Shown here: positions 33,147 to 45,726 of the stretch, in pieces
Layout: each line of letters begins with the position of its first letter
How positions within the stretch are numbered: the first letter of the stretch is position 1
Assembly (NCBI GenBank): GCA_018287875.1
Contig: JAGVVL010000017.1
Coordinates: 1,302,001 to 1,366,000, forward strand
Length of the DNA stretch: 64,000 nucleotides
Origin: Nigrospora sphaerica
Taxonomy: Eukaryota > Ascomycota > Sordariomycetes > Amphisphaeriales > Apiosporaceae
Direction: 5' to 3'
Notes under the pieces: model-generated
The model's input: the letters and a program-made list of their open reading frames with translations, nothing else
Database searches by the model: none
Told to the model about the DNA's origin: nothing
Translations under genes and position numbers: made by a program

Positions 33147-34049
33147 CGGTTGGCGAGGCTGTGCGTACGACCTTATGAATGCCGCCTCGGGATCCCTTTC
33201 CCATACGACTGCCGCCATCCTGTCCCAACCTAAGGCGAACCTAGGCCTCGAGGGGTTGCCATGTTCCGTTACCTCGCATGGGGGTACCCAAGTTTGTCGT
33301 CCTCGACACAGGGTTACAAACCCTGGCAAGACACTCTTCCACGTCGACACTCGAACAACCCCCGCCGGTCGCACTGCGAGCAATTCCTTTCCCTTGGTGG
33401 CTGGCCTTTGGTAAGCAATGTTGTTGCTGGGTGCAGCTTGGGCTGCAGTGTTGATATAAACGATACAGTACCCGACGGGGCTTCAGCCCGAGTTTTGCTC
33501 TGCTCTGTTTGGTACTGGTCACAACCACAACTGCCGGAAAAGAGCAATCAAGGCGTCCCCGGCTGACATGACATCCATTGCCGTGACCACCGACAGAGAG
33601 AGTCCTCCGTTGTCGCCGTATTCGGCAAATGAGACGCGGGTGAAAGAACCAATCGGGTGAATTCTAGCTAGATTGGCAAATCAAATTAATTGCACGCCTG
33701 ATGCTGTCATCCCACGTCCCGCATTCTAACGGAGCGGTGGGCCCGGCGTTGATGACCTCTCGTCATGCGACCACACTACGCATGGATTAATGGTGTCAAG
33801 ATTGATTTACTCTACAGCATTGCAGAAAGAAGTAGGAAGGGTGTGATGACCAAGCAGGCGGTAAACGTTTGTATTGTAACAAGGTATATGCAAGCCCTGA
33901 ACAGCCCTAGTGAATATATGCAGAAGAAAGTGTTGCACGGGGGACGCAATCGTTGTCGTCTTGTGGCCCCGAAGGTATGAGGGAAAAAGCAGCTGCGCTG
34001 GGCGTGCTCGGGGTTCTATTCCTCACACCTGTCAAGCAAGGCTCCCCAG
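33147..34049. other. spacer between converging genes
   Basis: About 0.9 kb between the DUF3883-type gene and the LPMO stop. No supported coding sequence; base composition turns AT-richer around 33650-33930. Confidence 0.6.
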
Positions 34050-34964
34050 TCAGAAGCCTTGGCCCTGGTGGAACCATCGTCGCTTTACATCACGCACATG
34101 GCGTCTGGAAGCGGTACGGGAGGGGGCAGGAGGATTTGGCGTAGCTGCCACGATTATGTCGTCGCCGGTAACGGGAGTACCAGGCTCAGTCGGCACGGGA
34201 TGCTCAAGCCGAGCCGTAGTGGCGTCGGGGATAAGTGTTGGTCCCGGGATATCGTAGTGCGTCACGCCTGTGGTGATGTTGAGTTGCACGCCTGGCTCGC
34301 TGGCCTTGTATAGTTTCTCACCAGGCGTGCCGGACTGGCGCTTGGTACCGTTGCCCACGACCTCGAGGTTGAAGCAGGAGGGGTAGTTTTGCGCGCCGTC
34401 CCCATAGGACGCATTGTGAAGGGCGATGATTTCGGTGCGCAGTACGTAGAACCCGGGCTTCGTGTCGGGCGGGATGGCAACCACCCACGAGTTGTTGTTG
34501 GCGATCAGCTGGTCACTGGCCCAGAAGCCCAGGGGAGCCTGGATGTCGGGCGATACCAAGCCAGCCTGACTGATCTTGTAGAACTCGAGAGTGGTCTTGT
34601 CGACAGACGCACACGACTCTCCGCAAGGAGCCAGGTAGTCCATCACCGGGCCCTTGTGGTTTTGGGGCCAACCGTTCCACTGGATATGGACTTCCCCGCC
34701 CGCCTGAACGGGCGCGTGGCCCTTGCCATTGGTAGCACCGCGGTGGCAGATGATGTCCGGGTGAGCATAGTCGGTCTGGTTGACGTAGCCTTGATCCGTG
34801 GCCGTGGTGGACCAGGCGGCCAGGACGTCCTCATTGGGGAGGCCGGGTACCGGGTTGAACCCCTTGTACGCCTTACCGTCGATGTTTATGTTGGACACCC
34901 AGCTATGGGCAGACACGGCCGAGGCACTGGTCAGTGCCAGGAGAAGACGAGCCAGCAGAGGCAT
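34050..34964 (-). CDS. AA9 lytic polysaccharide monooxygenase, secreted
   Basis: Single exon, 304 residues, ATG at 34964. AA9 enzymes are copper enzymes that oxidatively break cellulose or related glucans. The signal peptide covers residues 1-19, and cleavage after Ser-Ala exposes His 20 (H-S-W-V) as the N-terminal copper ligand. The second histidine of the brace is His about 83 in GKGHAPV. The axial Tyr (about 194) and its partner Gln lie in A-Q-N-Y-P-S-C-F-N-L. Cysteine positions fit the family disulfides (C73-C197 and C114-C118 are plausible). After the catalytic domain (ending near residue 225-250) there is a Pro/Thr-rich linker and a strongly basic tail instead of a CBM1 module. An upstream TATATATA probably serves as TATA box. 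Confidence 0.95.
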   Translation of the reverse strand: MPLLARLLLALTSASAVSAHSWVSNINIDGKAYKGFNPVPGLPNEDVLAAWSTTATDQGYVNQTDYAHPDIICHRGATNGKGHAPVQAGGEVHIQWNGWPQNHKGPVMDYLAPCGESCASVDKTTLEFYKISQAGLVSPDIQAPLGFWASDQLIANNNSWVVAIPPDTKPGFYVLRTEIIALHNASYGDGAQNYPSCFNLEVVGNGTKRQSGTPGEKLYKASEPGVQLNITTGVTHYDIPGPTLIPDATTARLEHPVPTEPGTPVTGDDIIVAATPNPPAPSRTASRRHVRDVKRRWFHQGQGF

Positions 34965-37507
34965 TCTGGTGATAATGGGTGTAAGCCGAGGAAGGGGGAG
35001 AGGGGTGAATGAAGGACGACTGAAACGTGCCGATGAGGGCGATGATCCAGCCAGTGACGATTAGGTGCGGGAACTACGACACAAGCTGGGCAGTAGAGAA
35101 TATATATACGACGGCCCAACAGCCGGGTTGGCAAACCCCAATTGTGTAAAAAGAAGCGACTGGCCGGCAGGCAACGAACGAAAGCAGCACCCGGAGGATG
35201 TGTATGCGGGATAAGAAGTGAATCAAGAAGGAACTCGGGTCGATCTATTTGACCATGCTGACTTGCGGCGGGTGGTCGGGCGGGACTGTTGCATTGGGTG
35301 TCAGCATTCTGCCTAATCATCGGGAATTTGTTTTTGTCATGACGAGAAACAGAGGGCGCGGGCTGCAAAGCCGCAGGGACGAGCCCGGCAAGCAGGAAGC
35401 GAGGCACGAAGATGCCGACGCGGTGCTGATCACCCCCGGATGCAGCACGAGGGTATACAGCCCCCATAAAGGATACACCTCCACAGATCGGCGTCCTTAC
35501 CTGAGGACGAGCAGACAGGGGCCCATAGCGGCGGGCAGGCGGGAACTGCCATCCATGGATATCCATGGCTATGGCGAGGACCCGCAGAACGGGTCACTCG
35601 ATTGTGGCCGCCGGACCAGGCGTCGCCGCAATCGTCGCTGCGTCAGGGGAAACGAGTGAGCTGCCGAGACGGCCATGATGGACACGGCTGGGGAGTGGGT
35701 GGCCGGGGGGCTATCGTGTCGTTGGTTCATGAGGCGCCCGTGGGCGGACCGCCCGGCTGCTTCAGGCATCCTCGCCGCGTGCGTATCGAGTGGTGCTCGG
35801 GACACGCTGTCGAGATGCCCCCCCTCAGGCACCCCAGGCCGGCGAGGCGTGCTCTGGTCTACTCACTACCGGGACCCGCTGACGATTCCCTGAGCATGGT
35901 GAGGGACGCCGGGGCGGCGTGCGTCAGATGAATGAACCAGGCGGGCCAGAGAAGCAGGGAGAGGACGGCATGATGAGACCCCAGCACGAGAAGTAACGGT
36001 GACCATAGAGAAGAGGCGGAAGAGTATACCAAGTCTGCAAGGCTAATCTATTCGAGATGGCGCCCAGTGAAACGAAGCGCCGGCAGTCGGATTAGGGCGA
36101 GCAGTGTTGCGCAAGCTAAAGCCAACGGCAGTGGCTGATGAACCTGTAGCTGCCGAGGTCGGTTGGCGTCCAATGAGAGGAAATGGTCCTTCCCCTCGCC
36201 GTCCTCTTCCAAGTTTGCAACCTCCAGTCTATCCAAGCAGATGCATAAGTCCGTAGTATGGCGATGCATACCTAGGGAGCCCTGGGACGCATCTGCTGAC
36301 CGGGGATTATTATTTGGGTAAGATGGGATGCGACACGAGGCCATGGTGCTCGTTGCATCTTCCCGTGTCCCACTGTGTATTTGCAGATGCACCTGCACTC
36401 GGGAACCTGGCCCTGCACAAGGAGCCCCTCCAGAGGATTATGCACCCCCACGGTGCAAACCGGAGATTTCGTACGGGAGGTCGGTCGCGGGGTTGGGGTT
36501 CGTAGCGGCTTCCCATTCCTTCCATTTTTGGTTCCTCACGGCAGGGCTCCAAATGCCTTTTGGCTGTAATAGGTACCTACCTGCCTACTTCACCTGGGCC
36601 CCCAGCTCCAAGGTCCCGAGTGTACGTCGGTCAGTACTGCTTCGGAGGTCCGCTGCATCATTCCTAATAAGGGACGTCAATAGCTGCGTAAATGTAAGTA
36701 GGCATCCATCCCGTGTACCCTACGGTAGCGGAGGTTTGATGGCGGGTGGTAGAATGGAAGTACATATAGTTGGGGCACACCCGCCAGAAACGCGTGCACC
36801 GGCCGATACTGTGCTTTTGACGTCAAGCCGCTCGGTGCGTACCTAAGTACATACCCTACCTACCGGTACCTACATTAGGTACACAGGCCTACTAATCCAT
36901 TGTTGACACCAACCGGCGGTCCCAAGCGCGCCAATGCGTGGGAGCGTGGGAGCGTGGCAGCGCCAACTAGCCCAGACGCGTCGGGGCGCAAGCGTCTCCA
37001 GTCGTACGGAGGGAGAAGGGATCCCCATTCCATTGGGATGGATTGACCTCATGCCATCCAGGCAGGCCTCTGGTTGCCCTGGTGCTGGTGCAGGTGCAGG
37101 TACTGGTTGCTGTGCTCCCTTCACCAGAGCTGCAGCTTCGAGGCGTCCCGTGCCGCCGTCGCCGCCGCCGGCAACTCTGCCTCTCTCCATCCCATCCCAA
37201 TCCCAATCTGTGCGAGCATCGCCTGTCTCACGCATCCCGGCTGGCCTGCCATCCGACACTTGACGGAAAGCCAATTGCCCTGCACGCCGCATTATTCCCA
37301 GCCTGTGCTGCAAACTACCCGCCCCTCCCCCCACGGCCCACGAACCGAATCGTCGCGCCGGCTACCGAACCGCGACGCCGCATTCTCGCCCACCCCGCGC
37401 GCACCCACGCACGCGCGCCCTGCCTAGTCATTTCTCCGTCCGAAACTACATTCGTCCATTCCATTTTCGCAGTCTTCTTGTTTCAACCGCCCAGCCCCCG
37501 ATACGCC
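34965..37507. other. long spacer with two divergent promoters
   Basis: About 2.5 kb between the divergent LPMO and DUF7726 genes. It holds the LPMO TATA box, TAGGTACC/TACCTACC tracts near 36566-36590 and 36838-36890, and a pyrimidine-rich leader near 37430-37500. No coding sequence is supported. Confidence 0.55.
35101..35108 (-). promoter_or_regulatory. TATA box of the AA9 LPMO gene
   Basis: TATATATA lies about 137 bases upstream of the LPMO start on the minus strand, a suitable distance for a fungal TATA box with a leader. Confidence 0.5.
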
Positions 37508-38756
37508 ATGGCCGAAGGTTGGTCCTGGGACCCGACGCGTCCTTTGGGCGACCGCGACTCCAATGCCTTCTGGCCCAGCCTCATGCCCGCCCACCAGATC
37601 GCCAACGGATCCAAGCCCACGGTTGTGCGTTCAGTCTCGCCTCCATCAGCTAATCTCACCACCACCACCCACACACGCGCGCTCACTTACTGACTGACCC
37701 AAGTCCAACCTATTTGGCCACAACAATGAGAACGCTACACCGCCACACGCCGCCACGCCTACCGGCCCGTCTCAAGACCACGCACGGCCTGCCGCCAGTC
37801 CAGACGCCGCTCCCGCCGCCAACAGTCCCGCCCAGCCGGAGCCCGCGTCTGAGACCGAGTCTAAGCCCAAGGCCCCTGCGTCTCGCAAGCGCAAGTCCGA
37901 GGCCGCCCCGGAGGAGCCTGCCGCCGACGACTTGCACGAGATTTCCGACGACGACCCGCGCCTTCAAATCTTGGACGAATCCGCCAACCAGATTCGCAAC
38001 AAGATCCGGCGCTTCATCGAGTCCGGCGCCATGAAGGTCGGCGAGTTTCAGGACGCCATCAACGTCTCCCCCGCCTCGTACCGCCGCTTCATGAACCAGA
38101 CGGGCAGCCGCCAAGGAGAAGGCTCCGACGCCTACATTAACGCATTCACCTTCTTCAAGAAGCGCGAGCTGCAGGGCCTCAAGGCCGTGCCGCCTAAGAA
38201 GAAGGCAAGGGTCTCGACCGGCCCCAAGGACGCGGGCAAGACGGAGAAGCAAAAGGCCGCCGAGCTGCTGGATGTGAGCGACATCACTCTGGAGGGCGAG
38301 GATGAGGGCGACGTCCCCATCTTCGACACCTGTGACGAGCTGCGGAAGAAGATCCGCGCCTTCTTGAAGAGGGATGGCGCCACGCAGGCCGGCTTATGCC
38401 GTGCTATCAGCGCGCTGCTCCCCGGCGACCAGACCGTGCAAGCCCGCCAGATGACCACTTGGCTGGGCAAGAAGGGCCCGGTCCAGGGCAACACGAGCCC
38501 CATCTTTTACGGCGGATACGTCTTCTTCGAGAAGCTGCGCATCAAGGAAAACAAGAAAAAGTCCAAGTTCCGCGAGGAGATGGAAGAAATCTACAAGGCT
38601 GGCAGCAAGAAAAAGTCGATGAGCCATCGCTCCGACGGCAAGGCGGGCATCTCGACGGAGCACGACCTTGGCGGCAACCTCTGGATGGCTGAGGGCGAGC
38701 GCCTGACAGAGGACAAGTACGGTCAGCTAGACATCATCCGTGTCGGCAAAAGATAA
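37508..38756 (+). CDS. DUF7726-type protein, probably nuclear
   Basis: Two exons (37508-37624, 37704-38756) with a 79-base phase-0 intron (GTGCGT...AAG) give 389 residues. After a Trp-rich start (E-G-W-S-W-D-P) comes a Pro/Ala/Ser-rich stretch with a K-x-x-x-S-R-K-R-K cluster near residue 85, which looks like a nuclear localisation signal. Two related blocks follow. Block 1 (about 105-175) reads ANQIRNKIRRFIESGAMKVG through F-M-N-Q-T-G to A-F-T-F-F-K-K-R. Block 2 (about 235-320) reads CDELRKKIRAFLKRDGATQ through T-T-W-L-G-K-K-G to G-Y-V-F-F-E-K-L-R. Each resembles a helix-turn-helix-like unit ending in a basic helix. The fungal family DUF7726 has this paired layout and no known function; DNA or chromatin binding is inference. 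Confidence 0.85.
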
Positions 38757-41700
38757 GGCGGCAGGGCCTGGGCCGTCGGGCTCACGGTGGGGCGTCATAC
38801 TATGAAGCCTTTTCTATCGCGCATCCTCGTTGCTTCCTGGCGCTGCCGTCGGATACCTCCATATATCTTGTTGTTTGAGCGGGCAAAAGGGCTGCGCAGT
38901 TGCCCCAGCGGGTGTTGAAAAGGGGCATTTGGAATAGACGACCGCCGGCGAAGAGAAGAAAGGTGCCACGGCGGTGAGCATGTCGGTTCAATGGTGCATT
39001 GGAGGCTTGTTACGTTGGTCCGTGTTCATCTCATGTATTTCTCCCTTCTCTCCACTACAGCAATCATCGCCCAGACTCTTTGATCACTATCAGCGGCAAG
39101 AAAAGTCCTTATTTAGGCCGGTCTGCTTATTTCACATGTTCCACCATTTCTAACTTCACCCCTTGGACTAAGAGATACTGGGCCCGGCAGGGCTTCTGCG
39201 TTCCGTTCCCACACGGGCCTCGAAAGCTGTCAAGTGGCCATGAAAATCGTCGGTCCTGACGCCGAGCTATAGGGGTTCTGGTCTCACTTGCCGTTTGTGG
39301 ACATGAACTAGGGTCCAACATTCCCTCCATGGTGTTGCGGCACCGTTGGGTGAGGAAGAAGCCCAGTTGGTCTGATGGTCTCCCAGCACCTGATGTTTCG
39401 TCCCTAATCGCTTCAAGTGCGTGTTTTGGGGACTGCCACCGACTTCGTCCCTTACATGATGAGAAGAAGCCTGCAAGTAACTAGCTGCAAAATCGTCACG
39501 GCGGTCTGTCTCGCCACTTCCGTCCTTACCCCGCGGTCTCGCAAAGGGTTGATGGTTGTCTCCAGCACCAATGCCGTCCGTGTGTTTGGTAAGCCGGCCG
39601 GCCCTTAATTCGGTATGCTGCTCCCTGCAACATTGCATGAGACCTTTGCTTAACACCGCCTCCTCCCCACGGGCTTCCATGGTACAAGAGGAAACGATGG
39701 GTTGGCCGCTGCGCAGCCGCCTCGCATCGAAAGCAGTCACATCTGGCAATCACCAGTGCCAACTCTGACACCTCTACGGGATGAAGGCGCCGACAATTCG
39801 GTCAACAACGAGCTCAAGGCTTCTTTGGTTGCTCCTGCCAGTACAGCGGATAAATTTGCGAAGCCGCTGAAGGATCCAAGGCCTCTGAAGGGGAAGCAAC
39901 GGATGGATACCCATCACGCGGGTGGGGCAACGCGTGTCGCGAGTGCTGGGCTAACCAGCGGGACCGTCCTGAGTGCCGCGGCTTGGCGCTGGCCCGGCGA
40001 GAGGGAGTGCGCATCAACGCAAAGTGATGGAAGCCTGTGGCGTTCTTGGCATCGGAAAGGAAGCTTAGCAGGGCCTGGGAAGAATCCGGCCAGTCAAGGC
40101 GCACAAGCACCACGGTTTGGTCGGAAGCGGGCCACATGGGATGTTACGAATCGATCACGAAGCCAGTTGTCCCAGAGGAGGAGGTCGACAGGCACGGGTC
40201 GAAAAAATAACACAACGTCCTCAGTGGAACCGGATGGACGGGAGCTGGTCCGCCCGCGCAAGCGCCGGCGGGAGAAGCGTCCCAGGCCGGGGTCGCCAGG
40301 GGTTTATCACCAACGGAAATGAGATCAACAGCTGTTGCCAGGGTCGAGTCAGGCGAGGTGGGCAACTGGACTATGTGAGTGGCCGAGACGGACCGAGGGC
40401 GCGGGCAGAATCAGGGCCAAAGAGAGGTGAAGAGGGGAAAGGAAAGGCCTAGAGAGCAGATTGTGTGGAGGCCACGAGCGATGATGGGATGGAATGGGAC
40501 GGGATTGCATCCCGCGAACAACCAATCCCTGATGACGAGGGGATGGGATGCGAGTGACGACCAGTGCTCCGTTCCCGCCTGCACGGTCACATGTGAACCC
40601 AGCCTAACAAGCCCGCGGCCGCACGGCCGGCTCATTTCTTACAGGGCGCTCCAGTACCTGTGGTTACTTGAGTAAGGTAGGTTGAGGTAGTTGTAAGTGG
40701 CCTATCGAGACACTGCCTTGGCGGTACAATACCTCCCACAGACATCCATTGCAGCGAGACCTCTCGGTCTGGCATTGCCAACTCTCAACGCCATCTCACA
40801 CCTACATGCACAACATTGAGCACGAATTGATCGGTTGCGTTAGATTTTCTTCAGTTTGCGTATGGGTGGAGAACCTCAACTTACTGCTTGTGAACGGAGG
40901 AGACGGCAGGGAAGCATTCAATACCATCGATTGACAGCCCCGCACACAGCCAAGAGTCCTTCGCGCCCTTTTACATATACATATATATATAACACTCTTT
41001 CCCTTCTTTCCGCGCCAACGAGCGTGGAAGGGGGAAGAAAGATCACCTACTGGGAATGGATGAGCTCAGATGGGGTAGTCGCGGGCGGCAGGTGAGCGGG
41101 CGAGCAGGCGAGCGAATAACCGCATTAAGGCGAGTGGATACGCAGGTGGGCAGGAAATCTGCGGATGGAGACGGGATGTGGGCAACATCAAGAGAACACC
41201 CATACATGGGCATCGTATTGTAAGTACGAAGCAGGAACAGCCATCCGTCCTTGGTAGCGTCCCTCTTAGCACCGGAGGACCTCATCTTCTGACCTACCGG
41301 AAGTCTGCCCGCCACCACATCCGATTTCCGCATCCGTTGCAACGAACCACTCGACCGTCAGCTCGCCTCTCGAAACCCACTCAGTGCTTTCGGGGCGGCG
41401 AGGGCTTTGGCGCCTCGGCGCCTCATCGTCACTATGAACTCCAACGGAAAGCCACGGCCGGACGCATTGGGTGGCCGTTCGTGCGTCCGCCGGCAGACCA
41501 AGACTGGATACAGGCTCCTGTCCCTCCCACTCGGCCCGCCCATGCGAAAGACGTGGCGAGACTGGTACGGCCTCGACGGGATCCGGGCCCGGGACCAGGC
41601 ACAGCAGGCCTAGGCACCCTGCCTTGCCCCTGCCGACCCGACGCTTTCCTCTTTTCTCACGCTTGAGGTGGAGTGTTGATGGGTCTGCAAGGCTTGCCAG

Positions 41701-42000
41701 GCCTGGCCCGCCGGACAGCCGTGCGGGTTGGGCTTCGGGGAATGGGATGTCCAACAGGGATCGTCAAACTATTCGAGGTTCCCGGCCGGTCCCATTGCCC
41801 AGCGGACAAATTGCCTTTCGGCCCATCTGCTACGGCGGACCTTGCCACCATATGGCAAGATATATGACCTGAGCGCCGGCCCCGGTCTCTGGGAAGACTC
41901 GACCCTGCCCTGTTGCCCTGTTCTGCTCCACGGCTACGCTCGACCTCCCGTCCCGTTCCCGCTGCCACGAATCCTCGTCGTCCACGGCAGCCCTCGCGCC
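38757..42000. other. long spacer before the OPT gene
   Basis: About 3.2 kb without a supported gene. It contains a TATATATATA stretch at about 40976-40992 and, in the last 700 bases, a pyrimidine-rich region that is probably the promoter and leader of the OPT gene. The open frames here are short, overlap each other and show no domain. Confidence 0.5.
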
Positions 42001-44425
42001 ATGGCTTCGAACGAGGCCCCGACGGCTCCCTTGGCCCAGACTTCGACGCCGTCGAATGACAATGCCGCCATCCACGGCAGCAAGTCATCTCGCGAGCTGG
42101 ATGAGAAAGACGTCGTTCGCCTCGCCGTCAACGACCAAGTCGAGGTTTTCGACTTGTACAAGCCCCTGCCGCCGCTCGAGGGCGTCGCCGAAGAGCCTAT
42201 GCCCCTGACCATTCGTGCCATCCTGACCGGAGTCTGTCTGGGGTCTCTCGTTAACGCCGCCAATGTCTATCTCGGCCTCAAGACCGGCTTCACCTTCCCC
42301 GCCGGCATGTTTGGTTCCATCTTTGGTTATGGTATTGTCAAGTCCATCTCGAAGGCCGTGCCGCACGACTTTCCCATCCTGGGAGGCCCTTTTGGCCCCC
42401 AAGTGAGCACTTCCCGTCTGAGCAGGGTTGACAAATCAGCACGGTTAACGCCCCTTGTTAGGAAAACAGCATCATCCAGGCAACGGCCGTTGGTGCCGGC
42501 GGGTTGAGCGGCCTCTTTGTGGCGGCCTTGCCCGCCATGTACAACTTGGGACTTCTTGACCCCAACAAGAACGTACACAACGACCTCGGTCGTATATATA
42601 CGCTCACCCTCATCGGTTCTTTCTTTGGCCTGTTTTTTGCTATACCCCTGCGCAAGTTCTTCATCATCAACGTCGCGCGCGAACTCAAGCTGGTATTTCC
42701 CACACGTGAGTCCTTGACAACCCGCAACTCACCATGAGAGCCTCGCTGGCTGACGGTTCATAAGCCACTGCCACGGCTTTGACCATTCGCTCCATGCACG
42801 CTATGGGGTCTGGCGCTGCTGATGCCATGCAGAAGATGAGGGCCCTGGGGTACGCCTTTTTGCTCGCCTTCGTCTTGCGGATCATCTCGGATTATGCCCT
42901 TGGAATCCTCTGGGACTGGCATATCTTCACCTGGTTCTACATCTGGGGCAACTATAACAACTACGCCATTGTGATTGAGAACTGGGGATGGTATATCGAG
43001 TGGACACCGGCTTTTATTGGTATGACCCCGGCTTACCCTGCCTCGTGCGCTCCCTCCTAACTGAACATAGGCTCCGGCCTGCTTGTTGGTCTCAATGTTG
43101 CCGTCTCTTACTTCATGGGGAGCTTCATTGCGTGGGGCTTTGTTGGGCCGCTCCTCGTCTACACGGGCGTCTGTGTGGGCGACCCAACGACAAACCCCGA
43201 CCCGCGATGGGCTGCCCAGGTCTCCTATTTCGGCATGAGCGGCATTGACAAACCCGGCTACGTCCCCAGTCCCCGATACTGGTTTCTCTGGCCTGGCGTC
43301 ATGGTGCTTCTCTGCTACTCTATGGCCGAGTTTGTATTCCACTGGAAGATCCTCTATCAGGGCATCCGTTATGCCTGGGTTGAAATGGCCAGCATGCTCA
43401 ACTCAGTCATGGCCAGCCACCGCAAGCCCAATTCCTGGCTCGGGAAGCAGGCGGCCAAGAGAATAGATGAGTCGTCTCTGGTCGAGGATTTCGCTGCGCC
43501 CGAGCAGCAGGTCCCCATTTGGCTCTGGACGTGCGGCATCGTCGCCGTCCTCGTTGTCTCCGTCATCATCTTCGAGGTCCAGTTCCACATCAACGGCGGA
43601 CTGGCCATCGTTGGGTCGATCCTAGCCCTCGTCTTTGCCTTCATGTCCATCCATGGAAGCGCCGTGACAGATGTTACCCCCTTGACGGCCTCGTCGAAAG
43701 CGTCTCAACTGGTCTTTGGCGGCATCACGCGCGGGCAGGAGCCGAAACACGCCCAGACCGTGAACCTCATCTCCGGTATCATCGCATCCTCGGGAGCCGA
43801 AGTGTCCAACGCCTTGACGAGCGATTTCCGCACCGGCTTCCTTTTGCGGACCCCGCCCAAGCTGCAATTTTACGCTCAAGCGGTCGGCTGTCTTGTTGCC
43901 ATGTTTCTGGCGCCAGCCATCTTCCTTCTGTTCGCCAAGGCGTACCCATGTCTGCTCAGTCTGGAGACGTCGGGCTCGTGCGCGTTCCCTGCGCCCTCGG
44001 TCTGGTCCTGGGCCGCCGTGGCTCGGGCCGTCACCCTGCCCAGCATTCCCATCACGCTGTCGTCGGGCATCTTTAGCATTGTGCTGGGCGTTATCGCGGT
44101 TGCCCAGGTGTTCATCAAGAACACGTACCTCGTGGGCGAACGGGAGCACTACCGCGGCTGGCTGCCCAACTGGATGTCACTCGGCGTCGCCTTCGTGCTG
44201 CCCGCCACCCATTACTCGACTGCGATGCTCACAGGCGCCATCATCGCCCACTTCTGGGCTAAGCGCTCGCCCCACTGCTTTGATGTTTACTGCTACGCCA
44301 TCGCTGGCGGTATGATCGCCGGCGAGGGCTTGGGTGGTGTCGTTCAGGCCATTCTGACGCTGGGCGAGGTCAGCGGCAAGGAGTATGGTAGCGAGATTGC
44401 GTGTCCCGGTGGATCCTGTCATTAG
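42001..44425 (+). CDS. OPT-superfamily oligopeptide/siderophore transporter
   Basis: Four exons (42001-42402, 42462-42705, 42765-43019, 43071-44425) give 751 residues. Splices restore the conserved stretches G-P-F-G-P-Q / E-N-S-I-I-Q, V-F-P-T/P-T-A-T-A and F-I / G-S-G-L-L-V-G. These are signatures of the yellow-stripe-like side of the OPT superfamily, which moves peptides, metal-nicotianamine-type complexes or glutathione across membranes with protons. About a dozen or more hydrophobic spans are visible, from [20 protein letters not shown] onward. The hydrophilic N-terminus (about 65 residues) is cytosolic. A central loop (about residues 355-400) separates the halves. ATG 42001 sits in GCGCCATGG context; the frame is open upstream but without better support. 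It might import a plant-derived peptide or metal complex. Confidence 0.93.
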
Positions 44426-44609
44426 AAGCGTATACCTGTACGCATGTATGCGTTGCTGCGTGCCCGGTGTATATAGGGATACCCAGTGACCGAGACCATA
44501 CAACGCGTGAACTTGGTCCGGTGAACGGCCACGAAAGGAACTCGATTTATTAGGAGCAAATATTCGTTATAAGGCCGACGACCCAATCCTCATGGATGGC
44601 CTGGGGCCT

Positions 44610-45726
44610 CTACGCCTTGGACATTTCGGCGACGATGCTTGCAGCTTTGGCAAAATTGAGCTCTTCCAGCGTCTCCTGCCACAGGCGATCCTGCATAGTT
44701 TTGCCTTCTTCGGTATACAACACAGCGGGCCATCTGTAATATCAAAGTAAGCAAGAAGGGAGCCTCGCAAGGACGCCCGGCAGGCAAGGGACAAACGTAC
44801 GCTTTAATGCTCCACTCGCTGCAGAAGCTACCATGGCCTGTTTTCGCCTGGACCAACATGCCATCCAAGTAGCACGAGGCACCCACTGCCAGCGGCCGCG
44901 CGAGAAGCTTCATGAGCAGGGGAACGAGGAAGCGGATGTGCCAGGCCTTGCTCTGAAAGGTCTCGCGGGCCAACTCGGAGCCACCTGTGAGGCCGGGGTT
45001 CACCACGGTAACGACAACCTCGTCGGGGCTGACGTGCTCGGCGAGCCGCGCCATGAAGGCCATCAGCAGCAATTTCGACACCAGGTATTGCTTGAAACCG
45101 ATGAAACCGGCGCGCTTGCAGTCGAGCGGCGCCAAGACGGGCCCCGGCGCCGGCGGGTCCGCGAGGTACTGACCCTCGGAGCCGACAGCGGCGAGAACGG
45201 GGGCGCGGCCGTCCAGGGCATTGGTCGCCCCCTTGCGGCGCAGCACGGAGGCCAGGAGGACGGCCAACAGCGCCGTAGACAGGTAATTGATCTGAAGGGT
45301 CGATTCGTGGCCCGTGGCTTCGGCGACGCGGAAGCCTAGATGCTGCACTCCAGCGTTAAGCAGCACGTAGTCGATGGTGGGGAGCTCGTCGTCGCAGCGC
45401 TTCGCAAACGCCATCACGCTGCCATACGACGCCATGTCCAGCTGCCATACGTCGATAGTGGCGGTCGGAAACTCGGCCCTCAACGCCTCAGCCGCGCGGG
45501 CGCCACGCTCGGAGCTGCGCGACGCCATAACTAGTCGGGACAAGCCGCGCTCTAGCAACTGGCGCGACGCCTCGAGGCCAAGGCCAACATTACCGCCCGT
45601 CACCACGGCGAGCCGTCCCTCGAGCCGCACCGACGTAGGCAGCGGCTTGCGCCATGCGTATTGGCGGTAGACGAAGCCACTCAGGGTGCCTTCGGCGGGC
45701 GCACTGGCGCCGAGGGCGGCCGACAT
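44610..45726 (-). CDS. short-chain dehydrogenase/reductase, retinol-dehydrogenase-like
   Basis: Two exons on the minus strand (45726-44801, 44733-44610), with a 67-base phase-2 intron (GTACGT...CAG), give 349 residues. The spliced end restores the family tail W-P-x-V-L-Y-T-E-E-G-K. The frame stays open about 50 codons upstream, but ATG 45726 fits the usual N-terminal length. The NAD(P)-binding motif TGGNVGLG lies at about 43-50, LNAG at 123-126, a catalytic Ser near 183 and Y-L-V-S-K at 214-218, so the active site is complete. A hydrophobic segment near residues 265-285 could anchor it to a membrane, as in retinol-dehydrogenase-like fungal enzymes. The likely reaction is oxidation or reduction of a hydroxyl or carbonyl group on a lipophilic substrate. 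It faces the OPT gene tail to tail with about 180 bases between. Confidence 0.9.
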
